64,000 bases of DNA. It comes from JANQHS01 sp965227315 (GTDB lineage: Bacteria > Bacteroidota > Bacteroidia > Cytophagales > CCMP332). Under the pieces are notes generated by a model. That model did no database searches. It had not been told where the DNA came from and saw nothing but the letters and a program-made list of their open reading frames with translations. Below are positions 51,935 to 60,988 of the stretch, piece after piece. The DNA lies in assembly GCA_965227315.1 (NCBI GenBank), contig OZ245737.1, positions 2,046,001-2,110,000 of the forward strand, given 5' to 3'. The position numbers were made by a program, and so were the translations under genes. Positions within the stretch are counted from its first letter, which is position 1, and every line of letters begins with the position of its first letter.

Positions 51935-54557
51935 TCACCTCAAACCATCCCTGCCAATGGATTTGGGGTCCTCCTGTGGCGAGATAATAATATATCCCCG
52001 GATCGTATTCCGAATAATCGATGAATTGAGGATCTCCCCGGAAGCGTTGTAGCTCTACCCCGTTTCTGTTATAAATGATCCATTCCAGATCCTGGGGATC
52101 AAAATTGGCCTTCAGTTTTAACCCGTCATTCTTTCCGTCGAAATTTGGTGTGATCACATTGGCAACAAGCAGATTCGCCTTATCTCCGATGCAGACCTCG
52201 TTAGAGCCGGTTTCCAGTGAATCATAAATACCAACGATCCTGTAACATTCCTTTTCCAGCGGTCCCGGGGTCCCTTCGATTTTTTCCCCTATTTCTATAG
52301 TGCCCAGGTTTTCAGCCATAGGAGAGGTTCTTATGACCGCGTAGTCTGCATGAGGCCAGCCTTCATATTGCTCCCACCTGATGCCAGGCTGAAATGGCAT
52401 TGATTCTTCCTCCAGGTGGATGGTTTTATGTTCAGGACTTTGGCCCGGAACATTGCAATGATCAAGATACACCAATCGAAACCGTATGCCCTCTGATGGT
52501 GATTCCGACACTTGCATACCATAGTCCTTTGAAGCTGAGAATGGAGAAGCCTTTTCCCAGAATCCTGATATTTCCCATTCGATCTCGGAATTGTTGATCT
52601 CGAATTCACTACCGTTGTTCACAAGGCAAAGCAAGGAATCGCCGGACCAGCTCACCCGGCTGATTAAAGGAGGTGCCTTAAGGACCGAATCAACAAGCAC
52701 ATTCTTTTTGATTTCGGTTTTGCATCGAGCAACAGAGAATGTCTCCATGAGTATTTCTCCATCTTTCCCCCAATCCACAGAGAAGCGGTTTCCGATCAGA
52801 GAGGTCAATTGACCGCCTGTTATGCGGAGGGCCGTACTGTCGATCAATGCTCCGGACCAGGAATAATTCGAACCCTGGTCAGGACCGGGGCAGACAACTC
52901 CCGGACCACGGAGATCGACGCTTGGATATTTTCCGATCGAGATCGTATCTGAGGCGAAACAAGGACCTTCAAAAAGGAATGTGTCCTGTCCATAGGATTG
53001 GGTAAGGAAGTTCAAAGGGATCTGATATGGAAGGTGGCGGGTAATGGAATAGTTATTGACCAGGCTTGTGCCATAGCCGGGTATCCTCATAAAGATGGTT
53101 GGACTGAGGTAATTCAGGCTTAGATCCAATATCAATGTATCACCTTCACAAAGCGGGTCAGGGCTCATGATGTATTCAACAGAATCCCTGCAAGGCACAT
53201 AACATGCAAATCCGTGCTTTTGGTGCTCCCTTATCCATTGAGGAGCGATCTGAGAACTGGCGATGAGACTTTGCTTCGTTTGAAATGGGGTGATATCGAC
53301 CAGGGGAATGTTCATCACATAGTCTGGATAGACAATATGACCTGAGCAGAAAAAAAGCGAATCCGAAAGATCAGCTCTGCCGAAGAAGAGATCGGATCCA
53401 TATTGCAGCTGACCACCTGAGCCAAGGAAATAGACCAGCGTATCTCTAATGGCAGCGGAGTGGATCTCACCCCTGAAGCCACCGACATACCGCGGATTGA
53501 TGTTGAGGTCTTTGATAAGCTGGAGATGTCGAAAGCTTAGGGCTCTGTTAAAGCTTGCGGCCATTGGTTTTGTAATCCCGTTGTTCGGGTATTCGGAGCT
53601 TCCAAATATGTAGAAGAGGGAATCATGAACCATCAGGAGATCATTGACGGTTTCGAAATGGGCTTTTCCGAAATACTTTCCCTGGATGGAAGGAGATGAT
53701 TCATCGAGAAAACCGATGAAAGCATCTTGTTTGTTGGTGGTGTTGGTGTAAAAATCTCCTGCCAGCACCAGTTGATTGGATATATGGTCAAAAACCCCGG
53801 CGCTTAGGGTAAATCCATTATAGGTTTGTGATTGAAAATGAAATTCCAGGGAGTCAGGACCAAAGTATTTCGAGACAAAGCCGCTCTGTGTCCAACCCTG
53901 GTCTTCGTATATCTGGCCTAAGAGGTAATAAGTGTTGGGGTCCCTGAAAACGATCTCCCTTGGCCACAGCCCTGAATAGGAATGCAGATCCGTTTCTCCA
54001 TTGGTCTTTTGATGCAGCAGAAATCCGTTTTCAACCCCGTTGACATTTTCAGAGAGGCCTACCGAATAGATCTCGCCTTCTAAAAAGTATGCTTTTTCGA
54101 TCCTTAGTTCAAGGTCCGTGACATATTGATACAGATCTTCCAAGCCTGATTCGCTTTCTCCAATGATCCAAACATGATTGTTTGCCTGGCCAATGGTTTG
54201 CCCGATATACAATGTGGTGTCCTTGTCATCAAGGTTTTCGACCAGGGTCAGGCTTTGAAGATCAGGGCGTTGAAAGAATACCGCCCCGTTTTCACCCAAT
54301 TGATGGATCCCCCCTGAGTAGGTAGACGATTCCAGGTTCGAAAACCCGGTAAATCTCAGAGAATCCTTAAAGAAGCCCAGTTTTACCTCGCTCGGATTGT
54401 CTTTAAATCGGCCTTCCATCGCCGATATGTATTTGATACGAGATTCCTGCCCTTTGGAAGGATTCCAAAGAAAAGCAGCGCTTAGGAGTAGAAATATGGC
54501 TGCTGAATTGGGCATGTATGTTCCTCGGTCAAAAAACATTCCAAAGGAGTACCTCAT
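51927..54557 (-). CDS. Secreted T9SS type B cargo protein (gliding motility-associated C-terminal domain)
   Basis: 876-residue exported protein. The signal peptide ends near KGQES; the ATG at 54557 gives a basic n-region and is preferred, with 54515 as the alternative. The N-terminal half has repeating beta-strand phrases (NNHVWIIGESE, DLFFGRADLSDS, LVLAGDFYTN) suggestive of a beta-propeller or SBBP-like fold. The C-terminal ~85 residues are a type B (CHU_C) sorting domain with NVITPNFDGKNDGL, DLEWIIYNRNGVEL and GIYYYLATGG. Type B substrates in gliding Bacteroidota include large adhesins. Convergent with the radical SAM gene. Confidence 0.88.
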   Translation of the reverse strand: MRYSFGMFFDRGTYMPNSAAIFLLLSAAFLWNPSKGQESRIKYISAMEGRFKDNPSEVKLGFFKDSLRFTGFSNLESSTYSGGIHQLGENGAVFFQRPDLQSLTLVENLDDKDTTLYIGQTIGQANNHVWIIGESESGLEDLYQYVTDLELRIEKAYFLEGEIYSVGLSENVNGVENGFLLHQKTNGETDLHSYSGLWPREIVFRDPNTYYLLGQIYEDQGWTQSGFVSKYFGPDSLEFHFQSQTYNGFTLSAGVFDHISNQLVLAGDFYTNTTNKQDAFIGFLDESSPSIQGKYFGKAHFETVNDLLMVHDSLFYIFGSSEYPNNGITKPMAASFNRALSFRHLQLIKDLNINPRYVGGFRGEIHSAAIRDTLVYFLGSGGQLQYGSDLFFGRADLSDSLFFCSGHIVYPDYVMNIPLVDITPFQTKQSLIASSQIAPQWIREHQKHGFACYVPCRDSVEYIMSPDPLCEGDTLILDLSLNYLSPTIFMRIPGYGTSLVNNYSITRHLPYQIPLNFLTQSYGQDTFLFEGPCFASDTISIGKYPSVDLRGPGVVCPGPDQGSNYSWSGALIDSTALRITGGQLTSLIGNRFSVDWGKDGEILMETFSVARCKTEIKKNVLVDSVLKAPPLISRVSWSGDSLLCLVNNGSEFEINNSEIEWEISGFWEKASPFSASKDYGMQVSESPSEGIRFRLVYLDHCNVPGQSPEHKTIHLEEESMPFQPGIRWEQYEGWPHADYAVIRTSPMAENLGTIEIGEKIEGTPGPLEKECYRIVGIYDSLETGSNEVCIGDKANLLVANVITPNFDGKNDGLKLKANFDPQDLEWIIYNRNGVELQRFRGDPQFIDYSEYDPGIYYYLATGGPQIHWQGWFEVIR

Positions 54558-54692
54558 TCATTGCTCCAATCTAAATTAGTGAAAACAGTCACCATACGAT
54601 CCTGCTTTGGCAGATTCAGCTCCGAGCACTCCGATCCCTTGAAGAATAGAACAGATAAATGCTGATTTAGGTGTGCAATAGAATCACTTGGT

Positions 54693-54700
54693 TATTTTTG
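54693..54700 (+). promoter_or_regulatory. TAnnTTTG promoter box for the first MAM-like T9SS gene
   Basis: TATTTTTG followed by CA, 15 nt before the ATG at 54716. The box and spacing closely match those of the downstream paralogue at 56853-56860. Confidence 0.6.
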
Positions 54701-54715
54701 CATATTCTTTTCGCT

Positions 54716-56803
54716 ATGAGATATTTTTTTCTGGCCTTTCTGTGTTCGTTGAGTGTAGCGACATTGGCCCAACCTATTACTAATTTTCCATACTTCGAAG
54801 ACTTTGAAAATGGCCAGGGAGGGTGGAGTTCCGGCGGTTCAGGTACATGGGCTTTCGGGAATCCAGCCAAGCCGACCATTCAGGGCGCTGCCTCCGGTAC
54901 AAGAGCATGGGTCACAGGTGGCTTAACAGGCCAGTACAACAACAATGAGAACTCGCAGGTGACCAGTCCTGTTTTTGATTTTTCCGGCCTTCAGCAGCCG
55001 GTCATTCAATTAAGCATTTGGTGGGATGCCGAATACACATACGACGGAGCTGTACTACAGGCTTCAACAAATGGTGGCTCTTCATGGGTCAATATTGGCT
55101 CGGTTGGAAATCCCAATAACTGGTTCAATTACGGATCAATATCCGGACAACCGGGTGGATCATCACAGGGTTGGTCAGGTACAACAGGAAACAACGGCAG
55201 TGGCGGATGGGTAACTGCCAAACATGGATTGAACAACCTGATCGGTGCTTCTTCGGTAAGATTCAGGGTTGCCTTTGGCTCGGATTTTACGGTCCAGGAT
55301 GATGGTTTCGCATTTGACGACATCCTGATCTTCGATCGGAAAGCCAACGACGTGGGCATTTTGAGCATAGAATCTCCCGTTCAGGATTGCAATTTCGGAG
55401 GAACCTACGATGTTGAGTTGAGGTGCAGGAATTTCGGATTTGCTCCTGCGGATTCATTTTCTCTGGCCTATCAGATCAACAATGATCCTCCGGTCATAGA
55501 GGCCTTTCAGGGGTCGGTAAATTCCGATCAAAACTTCGTCTATACATTTAACCAACAGGCTGTTCTTAATCAGGAGAATAATTATCGGATCAGCACATGG
55601 GTGATCTGGCCCAAGGATGAAGAGAATTCAAATGACTCGGTTTTAGACCAGGGCTTAAAGAATGTTATGCCTTTTGGCCCGATAAGCTTTGAAGGCTTTG
55701 CCGGAAATGAATTGAAGAATGTATTACCTGGTTGGAATGAGGCAACAGGTAATGCTGCCAACATCGGCCCATCAGACTGGACCGAATGCGATTCTACACA
55801 AAACCATCTTTTTGGCTTTTCTACAGCCCGGGTGAATATCAAAGGGAATGGTGTGAACGAATGGGTTTTGACCCCACCGTTCAAAGTAGGTCAGGCAAGC
55901 CGTATGTTTTATTCCATTGCAGTAACCGGCCATGATGATACGCTTAACGCGACCATGGGCTCGGATGATGAAATACTCGTCAGGTTATCCAGCGATTGCG
56001 GTGCAACATGGACAGATCTCAAAACCTATAATGCATCAAGCAATCTGAACAAGGTCCTTTCCCAGGACTTCCTGATCCTGGACTCCTATATCAATCAGGA
56101 GATCATCATTGGTTTCCAGGCCAGATCCAATGGTAATGATCCGGAAGATTATGACTTTCACATTGGGCTTCATGAATCCAGGTTTGTCTGGCCCAATGAT
56201 GTCGGGATCTCCGAATTCAGGCTTGAGGATCATCCAAATCTTGTGATGCAAGCCGGAACGGGCGATTATTTCTACTACACCATCAAGAATTTTGGGTCCA
56301 ACTCCGTTGGAAACATCCCGGTCATAGCTCGCATCGGTAATTCCACGTACCAGCATGTTCAGTATCAGAACATCAATCAGAATATGGAAGAAGAGATCTT
56401 CGGTGGCGGATATTGGGCCTATACCAATGGCCCGGCCTGGGTTCCGGTGAATATTTATACCATGCTGACCAATGACACCATCAATGTCAATGATACATTC
56501 AGTACTTACATTCAGGTGCTTGGTGTGACCGGAAATTCTTCGTTCCAGCTTCCTGCAGAAACGAAACTCTATCCCAATCCATCCGATGGGAAATTCCAGA
56601 TTGATTTTGGCAGCGATCGGTTTTTTGAACAGGTTGAAATATTTGACCTTTCTGGAAAGATCCTTTGGAGCCATGTTCTGCAAAATAATCTGGACGGAAT
56701 TTCCGTTGATCTTTCCGGAATGGAACTTGTTCAGGGGACCTATCTGGTGAGACTTTCGGGAAAAGCCACTGAAACCAGGGTTCTCGAACTCCTGATCAAG
56801 TAG
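54716..56803 (+). CDS. Secreted T9SS type A protein with MAM-like domain
   Basis: 695-residue exported protein; the ATG at 54716 starts the signal peptide MRYFFLAFLCSLSVATLAQ, and a longer frame from 54671 runs through the promoter box. Residues ~20-205 form a MAM-like jelly-roll domain beginning PYFEDFENGQGGWSSGG and ending DDGFAFDDILIFD. Further Ig/CARDB-like beta domains (~210-610) follow, with PVQDCNFGGTYDVELR and the phrase VQAGTGDYFYYTIKNF. The type A sorting domain (~615-695) shows LYPNPSDGKFQIDF and final strands GTYLVRLSG and LELLIK. It is paralogous to the next gene, indicating local duplication of a surface-protein family. Confidence 0.88.
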   Translation: MRYFFLAFLCSLSVATLAQPITNFPYFEDFENGQGGWSSGGSGTWAFGNPAKPTIQGAASGTRAWVTGGLTGQYNNNENSQVTSPVFDFSGLQQPVIQLSIWWDAEYTYDGAVLQASTNGGSSWVNIGSVGNPNNWFNYGSISGQPGGSSQGWSGTTGNNGSGGWVTAKHGLNNLIGASSVRFRVAFGSDFTVQDDGFAFDDILIFDRKANDVGILSIESPVQDCNFGGTYDVELRCRNFGFAPADSFSLAYQINNDPPVIEAFQGSVNSDQNFVYTFNQQAVLNQENNYRISTWVIWPKDEENSNDSVLDQGLKNVMPFGPISFEGFAGNELKNVLPGWNEATGNAANIGPSDWTECDSTQNHLFGFSTARVNIKGNGVNEWVLTPPFKVGQASRMFYSIAVTGHDDTLNATMGSDDEILVRLSSDCGATWTDLKTYNASSNLNKVLSQDFLILDSYINQEIIIGFQARSNGNDPEDYDFHIGLHESRFVWPNDVGISEFRLEDHPNLVMQAGTGDYFYYTIKNFGSNSVGNIPVIARIGNSTYQHVQYQNINQNMEEEIFGGGYWAYTNGPAWVPVNIYTMLTNDTINVNDTFSTYIQVLGVTGNSSFQLPAETKLYPNPSDGKFQIDFGSDRFFEQVEIFDLSGKILWSHVLQNNLDGISVDLSGMELVQGTYLVRLSGKATETRVLELLIK

Positions 56804-56827
56804 AATAATCCACAAAGGTGATGGTTG

Positions 56828-56853
56828 CAGCCCTATCAGCGGGCTGTTTTTTT
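56828..56853 (+). terminator. Rho-independent terminator merged with the next promoter
   Basis: CAGCCC (56828-56833) and GGGCTG (56841-56846) form a 6-bp GC-rich stem with a 7-nt loop, followed at once by seven T residues. The last T of the run is the first base of the TATTTTTG box of the next gene (56853-56860), so terminator and promoter share a base. Confidence 0.8.
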
Positions 56854-56860
56854 ATTTTTG
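56853..56860 (+). promoter_or_regulatory. TAnnTTTG promoter box for the second MAM-like T9SS gene
   Basis: TATTTTTG, 14 nt before the ATG at 56875 and directly continuing the T-run of the upstream terminator. Confidence 0.6.
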
Positions 56861-56874
56861 CACGTTCATTTGAA

Positions 56875-59841
56875 ATGAGGCTTTTTCAATTTTTCTTCAT
56901 TTTTCTTTTTGGTTCGTCGATCATGGCCCAGTCGCTGATCGATACCTACCCCTATTTTGAGGACTTCAATGACGATGAAGGTGGCTGGTCCTCATCGAAT
57001 ACTGCGGTGATTCAATACGGCACTCCTGCTGGAAATATCCTCAACGGAGGTTATAACGGGAGCAATGCCTGGGCTACAGGTTTGAGTTCGAACTACTTTC
57101 CCAACCAATATGGATGGATAGAATCACCTGTCTTCGACTTTTCAACTCTTGTCAATCAGGTTCCCTGGATACGGTTGAAACTGAACTATATTACCGAAAG
57201 CTGCTGCGATAATCTCAGAGTTGAATACAGCCTGGATGCCGGAAGCTCATTTCAATTGCTCCCGAACTCCGATTTCGGGCAGAATTGGTATAATGGCAAT
57301 GGCCAGAATTTTTGGAGCGGCGACTCGGAAGGATGGATCATCGCCTCCATCAGGGATTCGGTATTACTCAATGAGGAGGATGTAAAACTCAGGATCACCT
57401 TCTTTTCGGATTTCAATAATGAAAATGAGGGATTTGTCATTGACGATGTTGAGGTCAATGCCGGATTCGACGATATTGAGGCTACCTCGATCCTGTCCTT
57501 GGAATCCTCTTGTAGTTTCTCGAGCCAGGAGACCATCAAAGCGCAATTCACCAATTTAGGCCAAGGGACTCTCAATAACGTTTCTGTTTTCTATTCTATT
57601 AATAACGGTCCTTCGGTCTCGGGTGGAACATTGAGTTTCAATTCCGGTGAATCCAAGATCCATGATTTTTCGACTCCCGCAGATCTAAGCCAAAACGGAT
57701 CTTATCTTATCAAAGTCTGGGCATCCAATGCTGTAGATATGACCGATGTCAATGATACCGCATATCTGACCGTTGAGAATTTTTCGGAGTTGAGCAGTTT
57801 TCCATACACCGAAGATTTTGAGTCAGGAGACGGAGGCTGGGAAAGCTCGGGAACCAATTCTTCCTGGGCGCTTGGGAAGCCAATGAAGCGGGTGATCAGT
57901 GCAAACGACCGTAGCGGGGATCAATCCTGGGTCACAGGCGGTTTGGAGTTCGGCGAATACAATAACGACGATACTTCCATGGTTCAGTCGCCCTGTTTTG
58001 ACCTGACCGGCATTTCGGACCCCGTGATGCAGCTTGATGTATGGTGGAATTCAGAGGCCGATTACGATGGAGCGGTTTTACAGATCAACCGCAATGATGG
58101 CATGGGCTGGAGCACGGTAGGTGAAAGTGGGCAAGGCACAAATTGGTACAACAATCAGGATGTTGAAGCATTATATGACTATGATTCGGCAGGTTGGTCC
58201 GGGAGGAACAGTTCAGGAGATGGGAGTCGTGATTGGGTTCAGGCACAGGGAAAAGTAGAAAGGGCTTCTGCTGATACAAGTGTGAGGTTCAGGGTTCTAT
58301 TCGCTTCTGATATTTCGGTAAGGGATGATGGTTTTGCCTTTGACAATATCTTTATCTACAACCGGGTTGCCCAGGATGTTGCTGTCGATCGTTTGTTGTT
58401 GGAGGGTGGTAGTTTCGTATGCATGGGCGATACAAGCAGGATCTCCGTTGTCATCAGGAACAACGGCTCTTCTGCACTGAGCGGCTTCGCGATCCAATAC
58501 GATTACGGATCTCAATCCGGTTCTGTGAACTATCCGGGAAGCCTTGCGGTCGGTGCTGTCGATACCCTTGCGTTACCGGATCTCATTTCATCTTCCTCGG
58601 ATACGGTGTCGGTCCTGGCCTTTTCAAATTTGGGAGCCGACCCCTATCAGTTCAACGATTCCGTAAGGGGTTTCATCGAAACATTTCCGCTCACGGCAGA
58701 TTATGGTTCTACACCCTCTACCAGCACTTGTGACAGTTCATCAGCTCTGCTGACCGTTATTGTGGATTCCACTCAGGAGGTGAACTGGTATTCCGATGCG
58801 GGATTTCAGAATCGGATCGGACAGGGAGATCAATGGCAAACGCCTGTAGTAGAATCCGACCAGACCTTTTATTTTCAAATCCATGAGGCCGGTTTGGATA
58901 CACTGGGACCCGGGAACCACAATTTTGGAACGGGTTCGTTTTCCTCGGTGAGAGGAACTATCTTCATCGAGGCAGAGCGACCGATCATCCTTCAAAATGC
59001 ATGGATAGATGCACAAGGTTTCGGCACATTGAAGAACTTTCTAAAGGATAGAGAAGGAAATATTCTCGATACAACTAGAGCGGTTTTCGGACCTGGATGG
59101 AACAGGATATTCATCGGGTTCAGGATGGATCCCGGCAGCTATGTGATCGAGATCGATGAGATCAGCACGAGCCCGCTTTACCGCATCGATTCCGGAGCCA
59201 AGTACTCTGGCTATGAAATACCGGGGGTTGTTCGCCTGACCGGCAATGAGATCAGCCCTGAATTTTACTATTACCTGTATAATATGGAAGTCAGCCTGCT
59301 CGAATCATGTCCTGGCTCGGGCTCTTATAACGTTACAGTGGGGAATGTTGCGCCTACTGCCGCTTTTACCTATGAGCAAAGAAAAAACCGTGTGGAATTC
59401 ATAAATCTGTCGACTTCGGCATCGGAATTCGTCTGGAATTTTGGGGATGGGGCCGGAACAAACTTTCGAAATCCCTATCATGAATTTGACTCCGGGACAC
59501 ATATCGTGAAGCTTACCGCGGAAAGCAAATGCGGTTCTGATGAGGTACAGGATACCATTGAGGTCTCCGAGATCACCGCTATAGAAAAAGCCCAGGGATC
59601 AAGACCCTTGGTAAATATTTATCCCAATCCCGGAAGAGAGAATTTTCAAATTCAGGTCGAAGGGATTGTTGGCGATGATACGGAACTAAGGATATTTGAT
59701 CTCGCAGGAGAGGAAAAGAGATCGTTGAAGATCGCCAACGGTCAATCCCTTGTTGAGGTCGGTGAGCTCCTGCCCGGAACATATATATTGTGGATCAGGA
59801 TCGGAGATCAGATAGAGGTCAGGCGCTGGGTTAAATTATGA
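56875..59841 (+). CDS. Large secreted T9SS type A protein with two MAM-like domains and a PKD domain
   Basis: 988-residue exported protein from ATG 56875 (signal peptide MRLFQFFFIFLFGSSIMAQ). Two MAM-like copies are visible: residues ~25-205 (YPYFEDFNDDEGGWSSS...) and ~305-500 (FPYTEDFESGDGGWESSG...DDGFAFDNIFIYN). The second copy is clearly closer to the single copy in the preceding gene than to its own first copy. Then come Ig-like regions, a PKD domain (~825-900; APTAAFTYEQ, VWNFGDGAGT) and a type A sorting domain (~905-988; IYPNPGRENFQIQV, GTYILWIRIGD). Probably a surface adhesin or carbohydrate-interacting protein. The end overlaps the convergent ATP-grasp gene by 6 nt. Confidence 0.88.
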   Translation: MRLFQFFFIFLFGSSIMAQSLIDTYPYFEDFNDDEGGWSSSNTAVIQYGTPAGNILNGGYNGSNAWATGLSSNYFPNQYGWIESPVFDFSTLVNQVPWIRLKLNYITESCCDNLRVEYSLDAGSSFQLLPNSDFGQNWYNGNGQNFWSGDSEGWIIASIRDSVLLNEEDVKLRITFFSDFNNENEGFVIDDVEVNAGFDDIEATSILSLESSCSFSSQETIKAQFTNLGQGTLNNVSVFYSINNGPSVSGGTLSFNSGESKIHDFSTPADLSQNGSYLIKVWASNAVDMTDVNDTAYLTVENFSELSSFPYTEDFESGDGGWESSGTNSSWALGKPMKRVISANDRSGDQSWVTGGLEFGEYNNDDTSMVQSPCFDLTGISDPVMQLDVWWNSEADYDGAVLQINRNDGMGWSTVGESGQGTNWYNNQDVEALYDYDSAGWSGRNSSGDGSRDWVQAQGKVERASADTSVRFRVLFASDISVRDDGFAFDNIFIYNRVAQDVAVDRLLLEGGSFVCMGDTSRISVVIRNNGSSALSGFAIQYDYGSQSGSVNYPGSLAVGAVDTLALPDLISSSSDTVSVLAFSNLGADPYQFNDSVRGFIETFPLTADYGSTPSTSTCDSSSALLTVIVDSTQEVNWYSDAGFQNRIGQGDQWQTPVVESDQTFYFQIHEAGLDTLGPGNHNFGTGSFSSVRGTIFIEAERPIILQNAWIDAQGFGTLKNFLKDREGNILDTTRAVFGPGWNRIFIGFRMDPGSYVIEIDEISTSPLYRIDSGAKYSGYEIPGVVRLTGNEISPEFYYYLYNMEVSLLESCPGSGSYNVTVGNVAPTAAFTYEQRKNRVEFINLSTSASEFVWNFGDGAGTNFRNPYHEFDSGTHIVKLTAESKCGSDEVQDTIEVSEITAIEKAQGSRPLVNIYPNPGRENFQIQVEGIVGDDTELRIFDLAGEEKRSLKIANGQSLVEVGELLPGTYILWIRIGDQIEVRRWVKL

Positions 59842-60873
59842 CTTCGTTCTCCTCCTTCTGAAGAAGGACCTGGCCAGTTCAGCTGATCCGGGGTAAGGCA
59901 CACCTCTTTTTCGATTCGCCCTGGAGATCTTGTAGATCAAGCTCCAGTTTTTAAGCAGATCTCCATAAGCTTTGACGAGACCATAATCCGGATCATAAAT
60001 ATGCGTGGGTTCTGAGTTCACCCCGTTTAATTCGATGATCTTTATGCCCTGGCCGCTGATCAGGGAATCAAGGTCCTTGGCTTTGAGGTCAAAGCGACCA
60101 AAGTAGAATTCAGGGATCTGCCTGGCAATTTCGTTGAAGGTATCTTCGAGTTTGTTGTTGATCAGGTGGTTTGCATTTCTGAAGATGGTGCCCCGATTGT
60201 GATTTCCTATCGGTTCCAGCCTGATCCTTTCACCCTTGCCCGGGATAAAATCCATTTTTTCAGGATACTGTTTTTTCAGAGAAACAATGTGGCGATGATA
60301 TCTCTGATGATCGAGGATCAGGCGCTCGCAATTCCTGTTTCCGTCCCCTACAATCTCAAGAAACTCGCGGACCATAAAAGAGCTGATCTTCCCCCTTTTT
60401 TCTCCCGGCATGCGCCAGAAAAGTAGGCCTGCCTCGATGGACAGATCAATGAACTCCTGGACAATCTGGTCCTCATTTTTCAAATCTGCCCATTGCTTTC
60501 TGAGCTCTGAAGTTTCCCGGAACAGTTTCACCCCCCTGCCGCGCTCCCCCTTGTCCGGCTTGATGATCAGGGGGAACGAGATGTCCTCGTTTTCGATGCT
60601 CTTTTCCAGTTCTGCCAAGGAGCTGCCCGCCCTGACAAGTGATGTCTTGATATTGTATTGTTCAGGTATCCATTGTTGTACCTGGTATTTTGAATAATCC
60701 CAAAGCCCGCCAAGGTAAATATTGGGATTTACCGCTCCGATATAGGAAAAATTACCGGATCGCAGACTGTCAATAAAGTACCTGATATAGACAGGAATAT
60801 AGAAAAGCGCCCAGGGCCAATACTCAAAAAGGCTATTTGATCTTTTGCTTGGTGCTAGTTGAATTTGACCCAT
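59836..60873 (-). CDS. ATP-grasp domain protein, unknown substrate
   Basis: 345-residue protein. An amphipathic/hydrophobic N-terminal stretch (~15-35, WPWALFYIPVYI) may associate with the membrane. The central part (~95-310) is an ATP-grasp domain: PLIIKPDKGERGRGVKLF (ATP-binding Lys and Gly-rich loop), QEFIDL hinge, RLEP region, and the Mg-binding end FGRFDLKAKDL plus IIELNGVNSEPTHIYDP. The layout resembles D-alanine-D-alanine-ligase-like enzymes, but a specific substrate cannot be assigned. The C terminus is strongly basic (FRRRRTKS). Divergent from the HisA-like gene and convergent with a T9SS gene; no obvious pathway partner. Confidence 0.78.
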   Translation of the reverse strand: MGQIQLAPSKRSNSLFEYWPWALFYIPVYIRYFIDSLRSGNFSYIGAVNPNIYLGGLWDYSKYQVQQWIPEQYNIKTSLVRAGSSLAELEKSIENEDISFPLIIKPDKGERGRGVKLFRETSELRKQWADLKNEDQIVQEFIDLSIEAGLLFWRMPGEKRGKISSFMVREFLEIVGDGNRNCERLILDHQRYHRHIVSLKKQYPEKMDFIPGKGERIRLEPIGNHNRGTIFRNANHLINNKLEDTFNEIARQIPEFYFGRFDLKAKDLDSLISGQGIKIIELNGVNSEPTHIYDPDYGLVKAYGDLLKNWSLIYKISRANRKRGVPYPGSAELARSFFRRRRTKS

Positions 60874-60988
60874 ACCAACGATAAACCGGTGTTTTCGATT
60901 TTAAATTCCTTGTTTGAATTGGATTTGCCTTCTTAAAGGTTGTAAGTTGTGTAAAAATTCGACTTGGCTCTAATCTCAGCTTGAACCT

